Positions 1-9,226 of a stretch of DNA of 24,462 nt are shown here, one piece after another. The stretch's first letter is position 1, and each line of letters opens with the position of its first letter. This DNA is from a virus, in the IMG/VR virus record IMGVR_UViG_3300017708_001613, positions 1-24,462 of that record, one strand, 5' to 3'. A model generated the notes under the pieces. That model was not told the DNA's origin. It did not search any database and saw only the letters and a list, made by a program, of their open reading frames with translations. Both the position numbers and the translations under genes were made by a program.

Positions 1-2991
1 ACTAGATAATGATCCAGTTAAAGCATCTAAGTCAGCTGATGTTGCTCCGGTTCCTCCTGTTATATCAACAGTACCCTTTATATTAAGGTTTGAACCGTCC
101 CAGTATATATAGTTACTACCCTCTATACCGTTTCCTACTCTAAACTCACCGTCGCCGTCAATGTACACTCCATCTCCGTCTCTTCTAGTAATGGCGCTTG
201 CTGTTGGACCTGCTGTTAAAGTCCCATTATTAAGTGAACTAGAAATCATAAACGTAGAAGTCTCTAACGAGAATGTTTCAGTTTTTATTACTAGGTTACC
301 ATCTGTAAAGTTGTCTAAGGAAATAAAGTTTGTGTTACCTCCAACTTTCCAAGCACCATCAGTATACCAGTAATTATTATTATTTACATGTATTCCGTCA
401 TTAAATGCTCCTGTGGTTCCTGATACTTTTCTACCTATAGATATTTTTTGACCTGTTTCTAAGCCTCCTGCTACTGTAGCAACATGAAGTATACCGGCAA
501 TAGATCCTGTTTCTGCTGTTATTGCTCCTCTAAAGAAACCGTTTTCCGTATATAAGCCAAATCCTGGTTCGTCATTACCGTAAAGGTATCCTGATGATAA
601 ACCTGATAAGTCTCCTAATCTAGATTTTAACTGTAAGTCATATACTCCAGAGCCTGTTCTTTCTACTATGTCCATATAAGGAGTAGAAATATCTCTTGGG
701 TTAGCATTCATAAGAATATACCCAGAAGATATATCTTTAGAAGGATTATATACTCCTGTTGATAGAATTACTTGACCTTCGTTTAAAGCTCGTGGAGAAG
801 AAACTAACCCAGAAAGGAATTCATTATCAGTATTTACCAAAAATACAGTATCCGATGTAGTATGTGAATCTGGTGCTGTATCATGATAACCTCTAATTAC
901 CGTTAAGGTTTTATTGGTATCATCTTTACCTACTACTTTAAATCTTTCTTCGTCTATTTTAATAATAGCTTGTAGATTAAACGCACTCATATTACCTGAT
1001 ACGGTAATAGTAGTAGATGTAGTATCTGATATAGGTGATGCTAAAGTAGTCAAAGAAGAAGAAATTGGTGGAGTACCACCGAAGCCTCTTTCAACATAAA
1101 TTTCTCCTGCTAATCCGTCTGGATCAATAGATGCTGTATTATATACTAAAGAAGAATCAGCTGAATATCTTTTAGAACCGGATAGGTACATATACTCTAC
1201 ACTAAACCCTGTGTCATCAACTGTCTTTACTTTTAATATTTCTCCTTCTTCAAATCCTGATACATTTGCTAAGGATAAAGTAACTGCATTAGCAGCATAA
1301 GAAGAAGAACCTGCTATTATATTACCATTTGTATCTTTTAATGATTCTATAGTAGATGCATTAGTAACCATTAACTGACCACCAACTACGTTGACTGATT
1401 CTTTTTCAAATACAGTGGTTCTTAAAGTACCACGTATTCTCATATTTTCAAATTCCGCTGAGCCGTTTCCTAGATTAGATATTCTCCAACCTTTTAAACC
1501 TGTTGCAAAGTTAGAAGTTTCTATATTACCTGATGAATGAATTATTAATCCTGTTTCATTTTCACCGTAATTTTCTCCAAACCCAGCAGCGGGTACTGTT
1601 CTGATTTGAGAATCAGTAACTTCCCATCCTCCAATCTTGTTACCTTGCTGACCAAACATTGCAATAGTATTAGCACTTCCTGTGCCAGAACCATTAAATA
1701 TTTTTATTCCGTAGAGATCATCTGCTGCATCTGATATCTCACCTAATCTTATAATTTCTTTCGAACCAGTATCAAATATAGTTAGTCTTGTAGTAGCCGT
1801 ATCGATATCGAAATTAGTCGTATCTAACTTAAAAGTATCTGTCTTAATATCAACACCACTGGTTGTATCAAACCTTACGTAGTTACTAGCGTCTTTAGTT
1901 AGATCCAATGAAGGCACAGTACTATCCATACCTAAAATTATACCTGCATCATCAGTTCCAAAACCAGTCTTAGACCCAGCAATTAACATTGCATCTTGAA
2001 CGCTTCCTGATATCTTAATTTTGTTTGTAGTACCTATTTCGATTGCAGATGATGCTCCTAACATCTTAACGGTTCCACCTCCAAGAGACATAGAAGCTTC
2101 TGTTGAAGATATTTCTATGTTAGAAGCAGATATTTCTAGTAGCTTAGTAGCTATACTAACGTCTGTACCGTCAAACTTGACAAAGCTTTCTGATCCATCT
2201 CCTACATGGAATCTCGGAGTACCACTATTATATTGTAACTGAATACCTGAATTACCGAATGTAGAGCTGTTTATAGATATACTTTCTTCTGTAGCATCTA
2301 AAACTATATTTGTTGATTTTTTTATTTGAGAATTGGTAATTTGCCAACCCGCTATTTGACCCCCACTAAATAAGACTGCTGAACCAGTTATATCTCCACT
2401 TCCTTTTAAGCTAAAATTTGAAGCTGATATAAAGTGATCTGTAGAAGAAGCAGAACCAGATATAAAAAAAGAAGGAACACCTAATACTTCAGGTCCATGT
2501 ATAGAACCAGGAGTTATATTAAATCCTCCTATAAGACCGGAAGAAGCTGTTATGTCCCCTTCTATGATTGCACCTGAAGCGTGTAAGAATCCGCTAGATG
2601 AAATTGCAAAATTAGAACCAAAATGTACGTAGTATGGAGCGTTAGAGGCAGGATCGAAATCTATATACCATTCATCTGAGCTTAAATTACCTCCATCAGA
2701 GTTTGGTCCTTTAGTCTTGTCGTAGAATTGACCTTGAAATAAATCAACTATCATTCTACTACCGGTAATCTGATTATCTTTTATAAAGACATCTCCTATA
2801 GATCCACCATTAGCTTGGAAATCTGCAAAAGCTTGACCACCAACAGGTACATTAATACTAGTACCGTCTTTTCTTTGTAGTGTTAGGTTATTTTCACTAA
2901 ACGAAGCTGTAAAGAAAAACGACCTAAAATTTGCATCTAATTCCTCGTGAGTTAGAGGAGCATTCTTTTCGTCTCTTAGAGTTATAGCCAT
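1..2991 (-). CDS. Large tail fibre / receptor-binding protein, C-terminal part outside the window
   Basis: The frame is open without a stop from the ATG at 2991 to the window edge, giving at least 997 residues; I checked every codon. The start is supported by AGGA eight bases upstream and by an N terminus matching that of the fibre at 3032-4663 (MAITLR, then an ELDxNFxxFF motif near residues 16-27), probably a shared virion-attachment module. The body is Ser/Gly/Thr-rich beta-type sequence with many ITGSG/SGS turns. It has three copies of an hxGWxITxSxI-like unit (about residues 150-165, 210-224 and 450-464). A module with IDEERFKVVG and TLTVIRGYHDT (about 650-705) recurs in the 592-residue protein upstream. 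This composition is typical of trimeric fibres of T4-like marine phages. The receptor-binding tip would lie in the missing C-terminal part. Fibre identity is inferred from composition and context; no enzymatic motif is seen. Confidence 0.8.
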   Translation of the reverse strand, partial: MAITLRDEKNAPLTHEELDANFRSFFFTASFSENNLTLQRKDGTSINVPVGGQAFADFQANGGSIGDVFIKDNQITGSRMIVDLFQGQFYDKTKGPNSDGGNLSSDEWYIDFDPASNAPYYVHFGSNFAISSSGFLHASGAIIEGDITASSGLIGGFNITPGSIHGPEVLGVPSFFISGSASSTDHFISASNFSLKGSGDITGSAVLFSGGQIAGWQITNSQIKKSTNIVLDATEESISINSSTFGNSGIQLQYNSGTPRFHVGDGSESFVKFDGTDVSIATKLLEISASNIEISSTEASMSLGGGTVKMLGASSAIEIGTTNKIKISGSVQDAMLIAGSKTGFGTDDAGIILGMDSTVPSLDLTKDASNYVRFDTTSGVDIKTDTFKLDTTNFDIDTATTRLTIFDTGSKEIIRLGEISDAADDLYGIKIFNGSGTGSANTIAMFGQQGNKIGGWEVTDSQIRTVPAAGFGENYGENETGLIIHSSGNIETSNFATGLKGWRISNLGNGSAEFENMRIRGTLRTTVFEKESVNVVGGQLMVTNASTIESLKDTNGNIIAGSSSYAANAVTLSLANVSGFEEGEILKVKTVDDTGFSVEYMYLSGSKRYSADSSLVYNTASIDPDGLAGEIYVERGFGGTPPISSSLTTLASPISDTTSTTITVSGNMSAFNLQAIIKIDEERFKVVGKDDTNKTLTVIRGYHDTAPDSHTTSDTVFLVNTDNEFLSGLVSSPRALNEGQVILSTGVYNPSKDISSGYILMNANPRDISTPYMDIVERTGSGVYDLQLKSRLGDLSGLSSGYLYGNDEPGFGLYTENGFFRGAITAETGSIAGILHVATVAGGLETGQKISIGRKVSGTTGAFNDGIHVNNNNYWYTDGAWKVGGNTNFISLDNFTDGNLVIKTETFSLETSTFMISSSLNNGTLTAGPTASAITRRDGDGVYIDGDGEFRVGNGIEGSNYIYWDGSNLNIKGTVDITGGTGATSADLDALTGSLSS

Positions 2992-3002
2992 TCTGTCTGT
3001 CC

Positions 3003-3015
3003 TTTATTATAAATA
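3003..3015 (-). promoter_or_regulatory. TATTTATAATAAA element upstream of the large fibre gene (candidate late promoter)
   Basis: The sense strand reads TATTTATAATAAA, ending 11 bases before the ATG at 2991. The same 13 bases occur before the genes starting at 7395 and 9217. It contains a TTTAT-A-ATAAA dyad and no TTG-type upstream element. The T4 late box TATAAATA is present exactly, but on the opposite strand. A promoter role is inference. Confidence 0.45.
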
Positions 3016-3031
3016 CGCTCTAAATTGCTTA

Positions 3032-4663
3032 TTAGCCGGTATACATAATATAGGCTAAAGCATAAAAGCGAGGAATGTGATATGATGGTGTTATTGTGTG
3101 ATTATGTCCTTGTCCTGAACCTTGGCTGTTTGTTGTTCCGTTTCTCCAGTATACATATTTATTATCTCCGTCTGAGTCTCCGCTTCCTTTATATCTAGTA
3201 CCGCCTAAGTAGTCTACTCCATGAATTGCTCCACCTGCTCCTATACCGGGGTTATTAATTTCTATATAATAAGAATCTTTATATGTATGAGTATGTGAAG
3301 GTAGTTGAGCAGCAGTAAGTTGTGTTGAGCCTACAGTACCGAAATGACTGTGATTTGTATTACCTCCTGTTGCTACTGCACTTCCTGATATTGATGTTGT
3401 AGGGGTACCTGAAGTGTTATTAGAAGAGACTATAAATCTATTTCTTAAATCTGGTGTATCAACTGAGTTATATGTTTCTCCGTCGCATAAGTTCCATCCT
3501 GCTGGTAGTGATTCAACAGCACCGGACCACATTATTATACCTCCTTGTGGGATTGGAGCTGCATTTACTTGTTTAGCTACCCCTCCGTTAGTTTCTCTAA
3601 CTAAGAAGTTGTAATTAGAAGCAGAAGCAGCGTTGTCAACGGTATTAAGAGTAACTGAACCTGATAGAGTAGTTGAACCACTTATATAGGCATCAGAACT
3701 ACCTGATAGTATTCCTCCGATTTTACCTGTACCGTCTACTTCAATATTACCAGAACCTGTTATATTACCAACTACATGTAGTACTTCTTTTGGAGCTGAA
3801 GTTCCAACTCCAACTTTACCGCCTGCCATAAAACTTGCTACTAGTTTGTTGTATGTAGGCTCGTTACTGGATGTAACCGGTGCTGATATTATGTGGAATC
3901 CTTCTAAACCTGTTTGAGATTGAACACCTACAACTACTTCTCCTTTTTGAGGACCTTCTAATATTACCCCTCTTTCGTTACCTGCTAATAAGTTGTTACC
4001 GGCCGTATTTTCAATTCTAGGATTTCCTGAATCCCAGGTAAATAATTTTGATCTGTAGTTATCTGTATGATCTTTACCAAATATAATACTACCCTTTATA
4101 ACATAGTCCCCTAAAGATGCATCAGAACCTTTGTGAGTTATTGTTCCGTCACCTTTAATTCTTAAAGCTTCTTCAGATAGATTTGTAATAAAAACAATAT
4201 CTGCATTAGAATCTGAGTGCCAGTTACGTACTGTTAAGTCTTTATCCGTACCTCCGTATGTTAAGCTTGCTGATGCTGCTCCTTGTTGAATGTATACACC
4301 ACCTGCCTCTATAGCTAGATTACCTCCGTCTATTCTAAGTCTTTCTCCGTTTTCTAAAGAACCTGTTCCTATTGCTAGACCTCCTACAGCACTGTCGTAA
4401 AAAGTGTTAGTTGCTCCAAAGTTAATACCGTCAGCGTTATACTGTACTGAGTTAACTGCTCCAACTACTTCGCTAGAGCCTGTATATGTATTCATTGCTA
4501 TATTTATGCCTCCTGCTGACTGTAGACTACTTCCTGTGTAATGAAGTGTTAGTTGTTTACCGTCACTAGAAACAGAAGCAGAATAGAAAAAATTATGAAA
4601 ATTTAAATCTAATTCTTGATAAGATAGAGCAGATCCTTTTACGTTTCTTAATGTTATTGCCAT
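3032..4663 (-). CDS. Tail-collar domain fibre (short-tail-fibre-like)
   Basis: This 543-residue protein should be a baseplate-attached fibre that contacts the cell. Residues 1-50 match the N terminus of the larger fibre downstream (MAITLR, ELDLNFHNFF). A VGVGTSAPKEVLHVVGNI segment near residues 285-305 is a common fibre/chaperone-linked beta motif, followed by GSG-rich repeats. From about residue 369 comes a phage tail collar domain: PQGGIIMWSG, then LPAGWNLCDG, TPDLRNRFIV, a His-rich stretch (NHSH, LPSHTHTY, GHNHTITP) and a terminal PRFYALAYIM. In T4 gp12 this fold holds metal ions through histidines; the HxH patterns here suggest the same. The start lies two bases after the previous stop. 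It may be the functional counterpart of gp12, but overall similarity to gp12 cannot be judged by eye. Confidence 0.85.
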   Translation of the reverse strand: MAITLRNVKGSALSYQELDLNFHNFFYSASVSSDGKQLTLHYTGSSLQSAGGINIAMNTYTGSSEVVGAVNSVQYNADGINFGATNTFYDSAVGGLAIGTGSLENGERLRIDGGNLAIEAGGVYIQQGAASASLTYGGTDKDLTVRNWHSDSNADIVFITNLSEEALRIKGDGTITHKGSDASLGDYVIKGSIIFGKDHTDNYRSKLFTWDSGNPRIENTAGNNLLAGNERGVILEGPQKGEVVVGVQSQTGLEGFHIISAPVTSSNEPTYNKLVASFMAGGKVGVGTSAPKEVLHVVGNITGSGNIEVDGTGKIGGILSGSSDAYISGSTTLSGSVTLNTVDNAASASNYNFLVRETNGGVAKQVNAAPIPQGGIIMWSGAVESLPAGWNLCDGETYNSVDTPDLRNRFIVSSNNTSGTPTTSISGSAVATGGNTNHSHFGTVGSTQLTAAQLPSHTHTYKDSYYIEINNPGIGAGGAIHGVDYLGGTRYKGSGDSDGDNKYVYWRNGTTNSQGSGQGHNHTITPSYHIPRFYALAYIMYTG

Positions 4664-4665
4664 GG

Positions 4666-5703
4666 TTAAATATCTAGTTTTACTACTACTGTTGTTTCAT
4701 TATTATCAGATACCGGTGTTGCTTGAGCTAGTTTTGCTACTGCTATAAGTTCGTTAGTATCGTTATATAAACCTACCGATGTAAAGTAAGGGTTGAAATA
4801 ACTTCCAGTTATATTATCTGCTAAAGATCCACTACTATCTTTTAAACTAGTAGGATTCGAGCTAAAGTTAAATTCATTTTCCTTAATTGGACAATGATAG
4901 TTATATGTATAAATAGGTTGAGATGATTGCCAATCTAAGCTTCCAGAAAAATAGTTAGCATAGTATGCTCCTACTGCTGGGTTGGTTATTACTATTAGTC
5001 CATGTGAGTATATAACATTACCTACTACTCTGTTTGGTTGAGATGCTGATAGTATTAAATTACCGTTTTTGTCATCAATCAGTGTTGTTTTATAATCATC
5101 AAAACCGGGTACAACAAATTCTCCTTCTGTTTCATTTATATAGGTTTCTTCATCTTCTATATATTCATCGTCCTGTAGTGTTGTTGCCCCACCGTAAAGA
5201 GTATCTATTTCTTCAGCAAAACTTTCTGATACGTACTCTTGACCTGAAGCATCTACATAGTTAGAACTTGATACAGAAGTAGGAGGTTCTAACCTAACAC
5301 TTCCTGGTTTAATATAAACGCCAAATAAATTTTGCGGAATTGATATTACTGTAAATTTTCCTTGATCTCTCCTTTGATTAGCAGTATATGAGCTTTGCAG
5401 ATAGTTTTCATATGCTGAGCCTGACATTTGATCAGAGCCGGTTGTTGGCATCCCTGTATCATCATACCCTGAATAGTATAGGTGTTTAATACTATTATAT
5501 ACTAACCTAGAATAATGTTGAAATTTAGTTCCTTCAAGCTTTACATCTGCCGTTGAGGGTAACCATTCACCAGAACCAGAAATACCGATATAGGTTTCAA
5601 CACCGAAATCGTTGTGCTGACTCCCGCTTATACTAAAGCTTTTATGAGCTACATGAGAGGTTAAGTAGGAATCTTCTTTTTTTAATTTTTTGTAGGCAGC
5701 CAT
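4666..5703 (-). CDS. Virion protein, paralogue of the next upstream gene
   Basis: This 345-residue protein is not a family I can name. Its C terminus (about residues 270-345) has ENEFNFSSNPTS, then YFTSVGLYNDTNELIAVAKL and a final VVVKLDI. The upstream neighbour ends with EFNYSNNPSN, ITSVGLYNDNNDLLGVAKL and IRIKLDY, so the two are tandem paralogues sharing a C-terminal domain. The N-terminal half is different and contains GSGEW, SGSA and an acidic segment (YIEDEETYINETEGEF, about residues 180-196). Position between a collar fibre and other outer baseplate proteins suggests a baseplate-to-fibre connector or decoration protein. It lies three bases after its paralogue and two before the fibre gene, so it is almost certainly co-expressed with both. 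Confidence 0.6.
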   Translation of the reverse strand: MAAYKKLKKEDSYLTSHVAHKSFSISGSQHNDFGVETYIGISGSGEWLPSTADVKLEGTKFQHYSRLVYNSIKHLYYSGYDDTGMPTTGSDQMSGSAYENYLQSSYTANQRRDQGKFTVISIPQNLFGVYIKPGSVRLEPPTSVSSSNYVDASGQEYVSESFAEEIDTLYGGATTLQDDEYIEDEETYINETEGEFVVPGFDDYKTTLIDDKNGNLILSASQPNRVVGNVIYSHGLIVITNPAVGAYYANYFSGSLDWQSSQPIYTYNYHCPIKENEFNFSSNPTSLKDSSGSLADNITGSYFNPYFTSVGLYNDTNELIAVAKLAQATPVSDNNETTVVVKLDI

Positions 5704-5706
5704 TCA

Positions 5707-6729
5707 TTAATAATCAAGTTTGATTCTTATTAGGGCTTCTTTAGTAAAATCTTTAAGTAAAGGTTTAGATAACTTAGCTACTCCTAATAAATCATTATTA
5801 TCATTATAAAGCCCTACCGATGTGATATAAGCTTGTGGATTGTTAACCATAGCGTTATGTCTTAGTTCTCCTGATCCTGTTATGTTAGAAGGATTATTGG
5901 AGTAATTAAATTCTCCATTTCTTACTCTAACAAAAATATAATTAGAAGAAATAGTCTCTTCGGAGTTAAGCTTAAATGACTTTGCTCCTGCTAGATTCAT
6001 AACTCCAAATAATGTAGCATTATTAGCTCCATTTAAGTCTGCAGAACCAGTTACAAAGTCCATATTAGCTAAGTGGTTATCTAATGCTTGACCATTTAAA
6101 AGTATAACTCCAATATCCGGTAAAAATATTCCGAAAGAAGCTATATAACTATTATCTGAAGAATATCCGGTACCTCCATCGAAAGATACTCCATTTGAAC
6201 CTGATATTATTTCATATGCTCTTCCTGCATCTGTAAATCGTATAGATGAAACTTGACCGCTATCGTCTGTTAACTTTAATTCATTAGCACCAGAATCTTT
6301 TAAGGTTAGGTTAAATGTTCCTGGCATTAGTTTTTCTTTATATCTTGCTCTATCAACAGATATGGCAAAGAATCCTTTTGTAGAAGGAATACCTCCAAAA
6401 AGAAGATCTTGTTCTTCATCTCCTAATACTAAAGATCTGTACTGTCCGTATATAGCTGAAGATGGAGATTTACCTGCAACGTTGCTATTAAAAGGAGTTG
6501 CTCCTAAACCTGCTTGATTTCCGTATGCTATTGAAAATTGCACTGAAGCGTTTGAAAGATCTGAGCCTGTTTGGTATACGTTCAAATAGTAGTCACCACT
6601 GGTTGATGATTCTTGAGTAGATGAAGTAAAAAATGTTTGTAGTTCATATGTATCAGTTGACCATACGGTAGATGATATGGAATCTGAACTTACTATTACG
6701 TCTTCGTTATCGAATGCTTTAAATGACAT
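5707..6729 (-). CDS. Virion protein, paralogue of the next downstream gene
   Basis: This 340-residue protein shares its C-terminal domain (about residues 268-340: NGEFNYSNNPSN, YITSVGLYNDNNDLLGVAKL, IRIKLDY) with the 345-residue protein immediately downstream. The N-terminal region starts MSFKAFDNEDVIVSSDSISS and carries STSGDYYLNVYQTGS-type beta sequence. A KLMPGTFNLTLKDSGANELKLTDDSG segment (shown in two parts: KLMPGTFNLTLK and ELKLTDDSG) looks like a beta-sandwich. No catalytic motif, signal peptide or membrane segment is visible. Its placement among fibre and baseplate genes points to a virion component, possibly a fibre-attachment protein. The start is the ATG at 6729, six bases after the preceding stop; no clear Shine-Dalgarno is present. 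Confidence 0.6.
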   Translation of the reverse strand: MSFKAFDNEDVIVSSDSISSTVWSTDTYELQTFFTSSTQESSTSGDYYLNVYQTGSDLSNASVQFSIAYGNQAGLGATPFNSNVAGKSPSSAIYGQYRSLVLGDEEQDLLFGGIPSTKGFFAISVDRARYKEKLMPGTFNLTLKDSGANELKLTDDSGQVSSIRFTDAGRAYEIISGSNGVSFDGGTGYSSDNSYIASFGIFLPDIGVILLNGQALDNHLANMDFVTGSADLNGANNATLFGVMNLAGAKSFKLNSEETISSNYIFVRVRNGEFNYSNNPSNITGSGELRHNAMVNNPQAYITSVGLYNDNNDLLGVAKLSKPLLKDFTKEALIRIKLDY

Positions 6730-6735
6730 ATCTTA

Positions 6736-7395
6736 TTAGTTTGTTTTGGTTATGTTAATTGGAATAGTTATTCTAGCTCCACTATCTCTACCAATAATAG
6801 TAATTGTACTTGTGAGTACGTTGCTTGAAGATCCATATAACGTATTAATAGTTGTTCCTGTTAGGTTGATAGATGTTCCTATCACTGTTTTAGATACGTT
6901 AGTACCTAAAGTTCCTGATTCGTTTAAAGCTTCTGCATCAGCAGTATTAATACCTACACCTGTAAAGTTAGAAAGTAGTCTTATATCTGCAATAGATACT
7001 GTGTATCCGCTAGATTCATAAGCTTGAGATGCTCCTAAGAAGTTTAAAGTTTGAGGAGTAATAGTTAAAGAAGCTCCTTGTTTAAGAGTAATTGATGCAT
7101 AACCAGCCTCTAGTATTGGAAGTTTTGCAGTACCTCTTGGAAGGGTAGCTAATTTATATTTCATTATTTGAGTTTCATCAGGAAATGCCTCTAATAGGGG
7201 CATGTTCTCGATTGCTTCACCGTAAAATGCAGAACCAGATGGGTGAGTAGTATTATACAGTGTATAGTCTATCTCATCATCCGCTAAAGCAAACTGGGTG
7301 ATACGAAAGGAGCCATCGCCTCTTGCTAGTAGCTCTCTCCCTTTCTTGGTTAAGATTGCGTCGACTGTTACGACTGAGTTATTTAAGTATCCCAT
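6736..7395 (-). CDS. Conserved phage structural protein (MGYLNN-type)
   Basis: This 219-residue protein starts MGYLNNSVVTVDAILTKKGR, followed by ELLARGDGSFRITQFALADDEIDYTLY. I recognise this N-terminal pattern from conserved structural proteins of marine T4-like phages, but it has no settled function that I know of. Residues 1-75 look like a compact mixed domain. The rest is Thr/Ile/Ser-rich beta sequence ending with TITIIGRDSGARITIPINIT, which resembles an Ig-like fold. No active-site motif is seen. The ATG at 7395 lies behind one of the three identical TATTTATAATAAA elements, so this gene may head a transcription unit running through the two paralogues and the collar fibre. A baseplate or tail role is inferred from the neighbours. 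Confidence 0.6.
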   Translation of the reverse strand: MGYLNNSVVTVDAILTKKGRELLARGDGSFRITQFALADDEIDYTLYNTTHPSGSAFYGEAIENMPLLEAFPDETQIMKYKLATLPRGTAKLPILEAGYASITLKQGASLTITPQTLNFLGASQAYESSGYTVSIADIRLLSNFTGVGINTADAEALNESGTLGTNVSKTVIGTSINLTGTTINTLYGSSSNVLTSTITIIGRDSGARITIPINITKTN

Positions 7396-7410
7396 TTTCT
7401 AACTTTTATG

Positions 7411-7423
7411 TTTATTATAAATA
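7411..7423 (-). promoter_or_regulatory. TATTTATAATAAA element upstream of the MGYLNN-type gene (candidate late promoter)
   Basis: This is the second identical copy of the 13-mer, ending 15 bases before the ATG at 7395 in a 43-base gap. The sense strand just upstream extends it to TATATTTATAATAAA, close to the Bacteroidota -7 pattern TAnnTTTG except for the last base. No TTG sits about 20 bases further up, which would fit a T4-style late promoter lacking a -35 element. The role is inference. Confidence 0.45.
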
Positions 7424-7438
7424 TATTGTTTTCTACTT

Positions 7439-9217
7439 TTAATTAAAAGAACCTGATGTGCAGGTTAATGTAGATACTACATACCCTGTTTCGTCTGTTC
7501 TAATTACTGTTCTATTATCTTTTACCCAAAGTAAACTATTACTAGCTGCTAAAATTCTACTCTTATCTAACTGAAAGACTCTAGTACCGCTGAATCTAGT
7601 AACTGTTCCTTCAGCAAAACCAGTTGCTATAGGAGTAGTTCCTAATGCTCCTCTAACTACTTGTATTTCTTTTGCATTAACTGATTGTAGGTTTAACCCA
7701 CCTATATTAACGTTTAGTATATTAGATATTTGCATTATTTCAATATCAGGTGTACTTCCTGAGGTAAACTGTACAAAGTCTCCAACTGCTAGTGCAAGCA
7801 AATCTTGCGGTTGTCCTATGAGTATAGTAGATGTATCTACATCATCAGTAAGAACGTTTGCACCGGGACCTATTGAAGATGTATAAAATGTAGTGGATGT
7901 TACTGTACCTACAGCTGATGTATTGTTAGTAGGTAGTGAATCTGAACCAAAGAATAAAAAATCTTCTAACTCTCCTCGATTGCTTAATGATTGACTACAT
8001 ATAAAATCAGTGTCTTCGTCTGGTCTGTACCTTTTAGCTGCAAATGAAGTAGCACTAATAGCAGGGTCTAGACCTCCGTAATCAGCAGAGTTTGTCTTAG
8101 TACCATTATACCTAGCATTAGTTAATCCTGTATCTGTATAGAAAGAATCTTGAACCTCAGCTTTTGCAGCATATGGAAATTGATCTGCAAAGAATTGAGT
8201 TACTTTTAAGTAGTCTACTTGACTACCTTCCTGGCTATTAAGGAGTGGGGTAATTGCTATTGCAGTATCTCTAATCGCAGGGTTATGTATTCTTGCAGTT
8301 ATTTTGGTTTGTTGAACAAGCCTAACAAATACATTGCCTGATGTGAAGCTACCTGATGTAATATTTTGTTTAAAAGGAGAGTATGTAAAATTAAGTTCTC
8401 CTTGAGTATGAATCTGGCTAACTAAGTTAAATTTAGAACGGTGACTATTAGAGTTATCAAAATCTTTATTGTCATCTACTTCTATTCTTAGAGTTGTTTC
8501 AGCTTTTAGGCCTAAACTTGAATCAGTATAAGTACCTAATCCTAATGGATCTATATCTATAACGTCTGTTTGCGGTACACCTATTGCAGATTCTAAATCA
8601 GGAGTTAGTACTCTTAGTTCTAAATCTCTGTTATTAAAAAATTCCTGTGTTGAGGAGGTTAGTGGAGCTATAATATTGTTACTAGATGTACTGAATAACG
8701 ATTCTTTGTAGGTTGGTTCAATACCGTCTACTCCTATATAGTTAGTTGTAAAAACTATTTCTCCAAATCCTGCTATTGCATTAAAATTATTAGGACGTAC
8801 TTGACCACTAGATCTATCTATATCGTATCTAAGAAATGATTTTTCAGGAGTATCTGCATTAGAAATAATAGCATTATAATTATTATAGAAAAAAGGTTCA
8901 GCTAAAAAAGGAGATATTGCTATATTCTTATCTACACCTCCTGTTATTGAATTAATAACTGTATCTTCAACATCTATAAAATAAAAATCGTTTTTTTCGT
9001 TTACAGAATTTACAACTAAACTAACGTTACCGGAACCTGTTATAGGTAGAGATATTCTCTGCAATTCATTTAAAGAAAGACCAATATCATCTCCATCTAA
9101 ATCGCTGTTGCGAATAGTAATAGCTTTTACATGTTCTTGATTATTAATTGTTTTATATAGAACATTAATCGAACCTGATGCTGGTGGAGTGTTAGAAAAT
9201 TGACCTTGACTTGGCAT
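7439..9217 (-). CDS. Large virion protein, outer baseplate or fibre-associated
   Basis: This 592-residue protein is not one I can name. It begins MPSQGQFSNTPPASGSINVL and has a stretch with AITIRNSDLDGDDIGLSLNE (about residues 33-52). It is rich in beta-type sequence with ITGSG, SGSFTSG and FTSGS turns. Near residues 480-530 is a module with VGDFVQF, EIMQISNI and IQVVRGALGT. The same type of module (VIRGYHDT) is found in the large fibre at the left end, so domains have been shared between virion genes. The C terminus ends LTCTSGSFN. No enzyme motif, signal peptide or membrane helix is visible. It is preceded by a TATTTATAATAAA element and lies just downstream of the giant tail protein, which places it in the outer baseplate or fibre set. 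Confidence 0.55.
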   Translation of the reverse strand: MPSQGQFSNTPPASGSINVLYKTINNQEHVKAITIRNSDLDGDDIGLSLNELQRISLPITGSGNVSLVVNSVNEKNDFYFIDVEDTVINSITGGVDKNIAISPFLAEPFFYNNYNAIISNADTPEKSFLRYDIDRSSGQVRPNNFNAIAGFGEIVFTTNYIGVDGIEPTYKESLFSTSSNNIIAPLTSSTQEFFNNRDLELRVLTPDLESAIGVPQTDVIDIDPLGLGTYTDSSLGLKAETTLRIEVDDNKDFDNSNSHRSKFNLVSQIHTQGELNFTYSPFKQNITSGSFTSGNVFVRLVQQTKITARIHNPAIRDTAIAITPLLNSQEGSQVDYLKVTQFFADQFPYAAKAEVQDSFYTDTGLTNARYNGTKTNSADYGGLDPAISATSFAAKRYRPDEDTDFICSQSLSNRGELEDFLFFGSDSLPTNNTSAVGTVTSTTFYTSSIGPGANVLTDDVDTSTILIGQPQDLLALAVGDFVQFTSGSTPDIEIMQISNILNVNIGGLNLQSVNAKEIQVVRGALGTTPIATGFAEGTVTRFSGTRVFQLDKSRILAASNSLLWVKDNRTVIRTDETGYVVSTLTCTSGSFN

Positions 9218-9226
9218 TTGTTATTT

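Noticed and set aside
161-373. Short plus-strand frame
   Set aside because: It is fully antisense to the large fibre gene, whose frame is open for 997 codons. It has no own ribosome-binding site and low-complexity sequence. The same applies to the other short plus-strand frames in the window (for example 914-1099, 6746-7021, 21085-21423).
3008-3015. Promoter driving plus-strand transcription (exact TATAAATA)
   Set aside because: No plausible plus-strand gene follows this or the other copies, so the element is more likely to serve the minus-strand genes or to be an RNA-level signal. Antisense transcripts cannot be ruled out from sequence alone.
7436-7449. Perfect 14-base palindrome CTTTTAATTAAAAG at the end of the 592-residue gene
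   Set aside because: In DNA this AT-rich, a few palindromes of this size are expected by chance in the window. It has no GC-rich stem or T-run, so it is not called as a terminator or operator.
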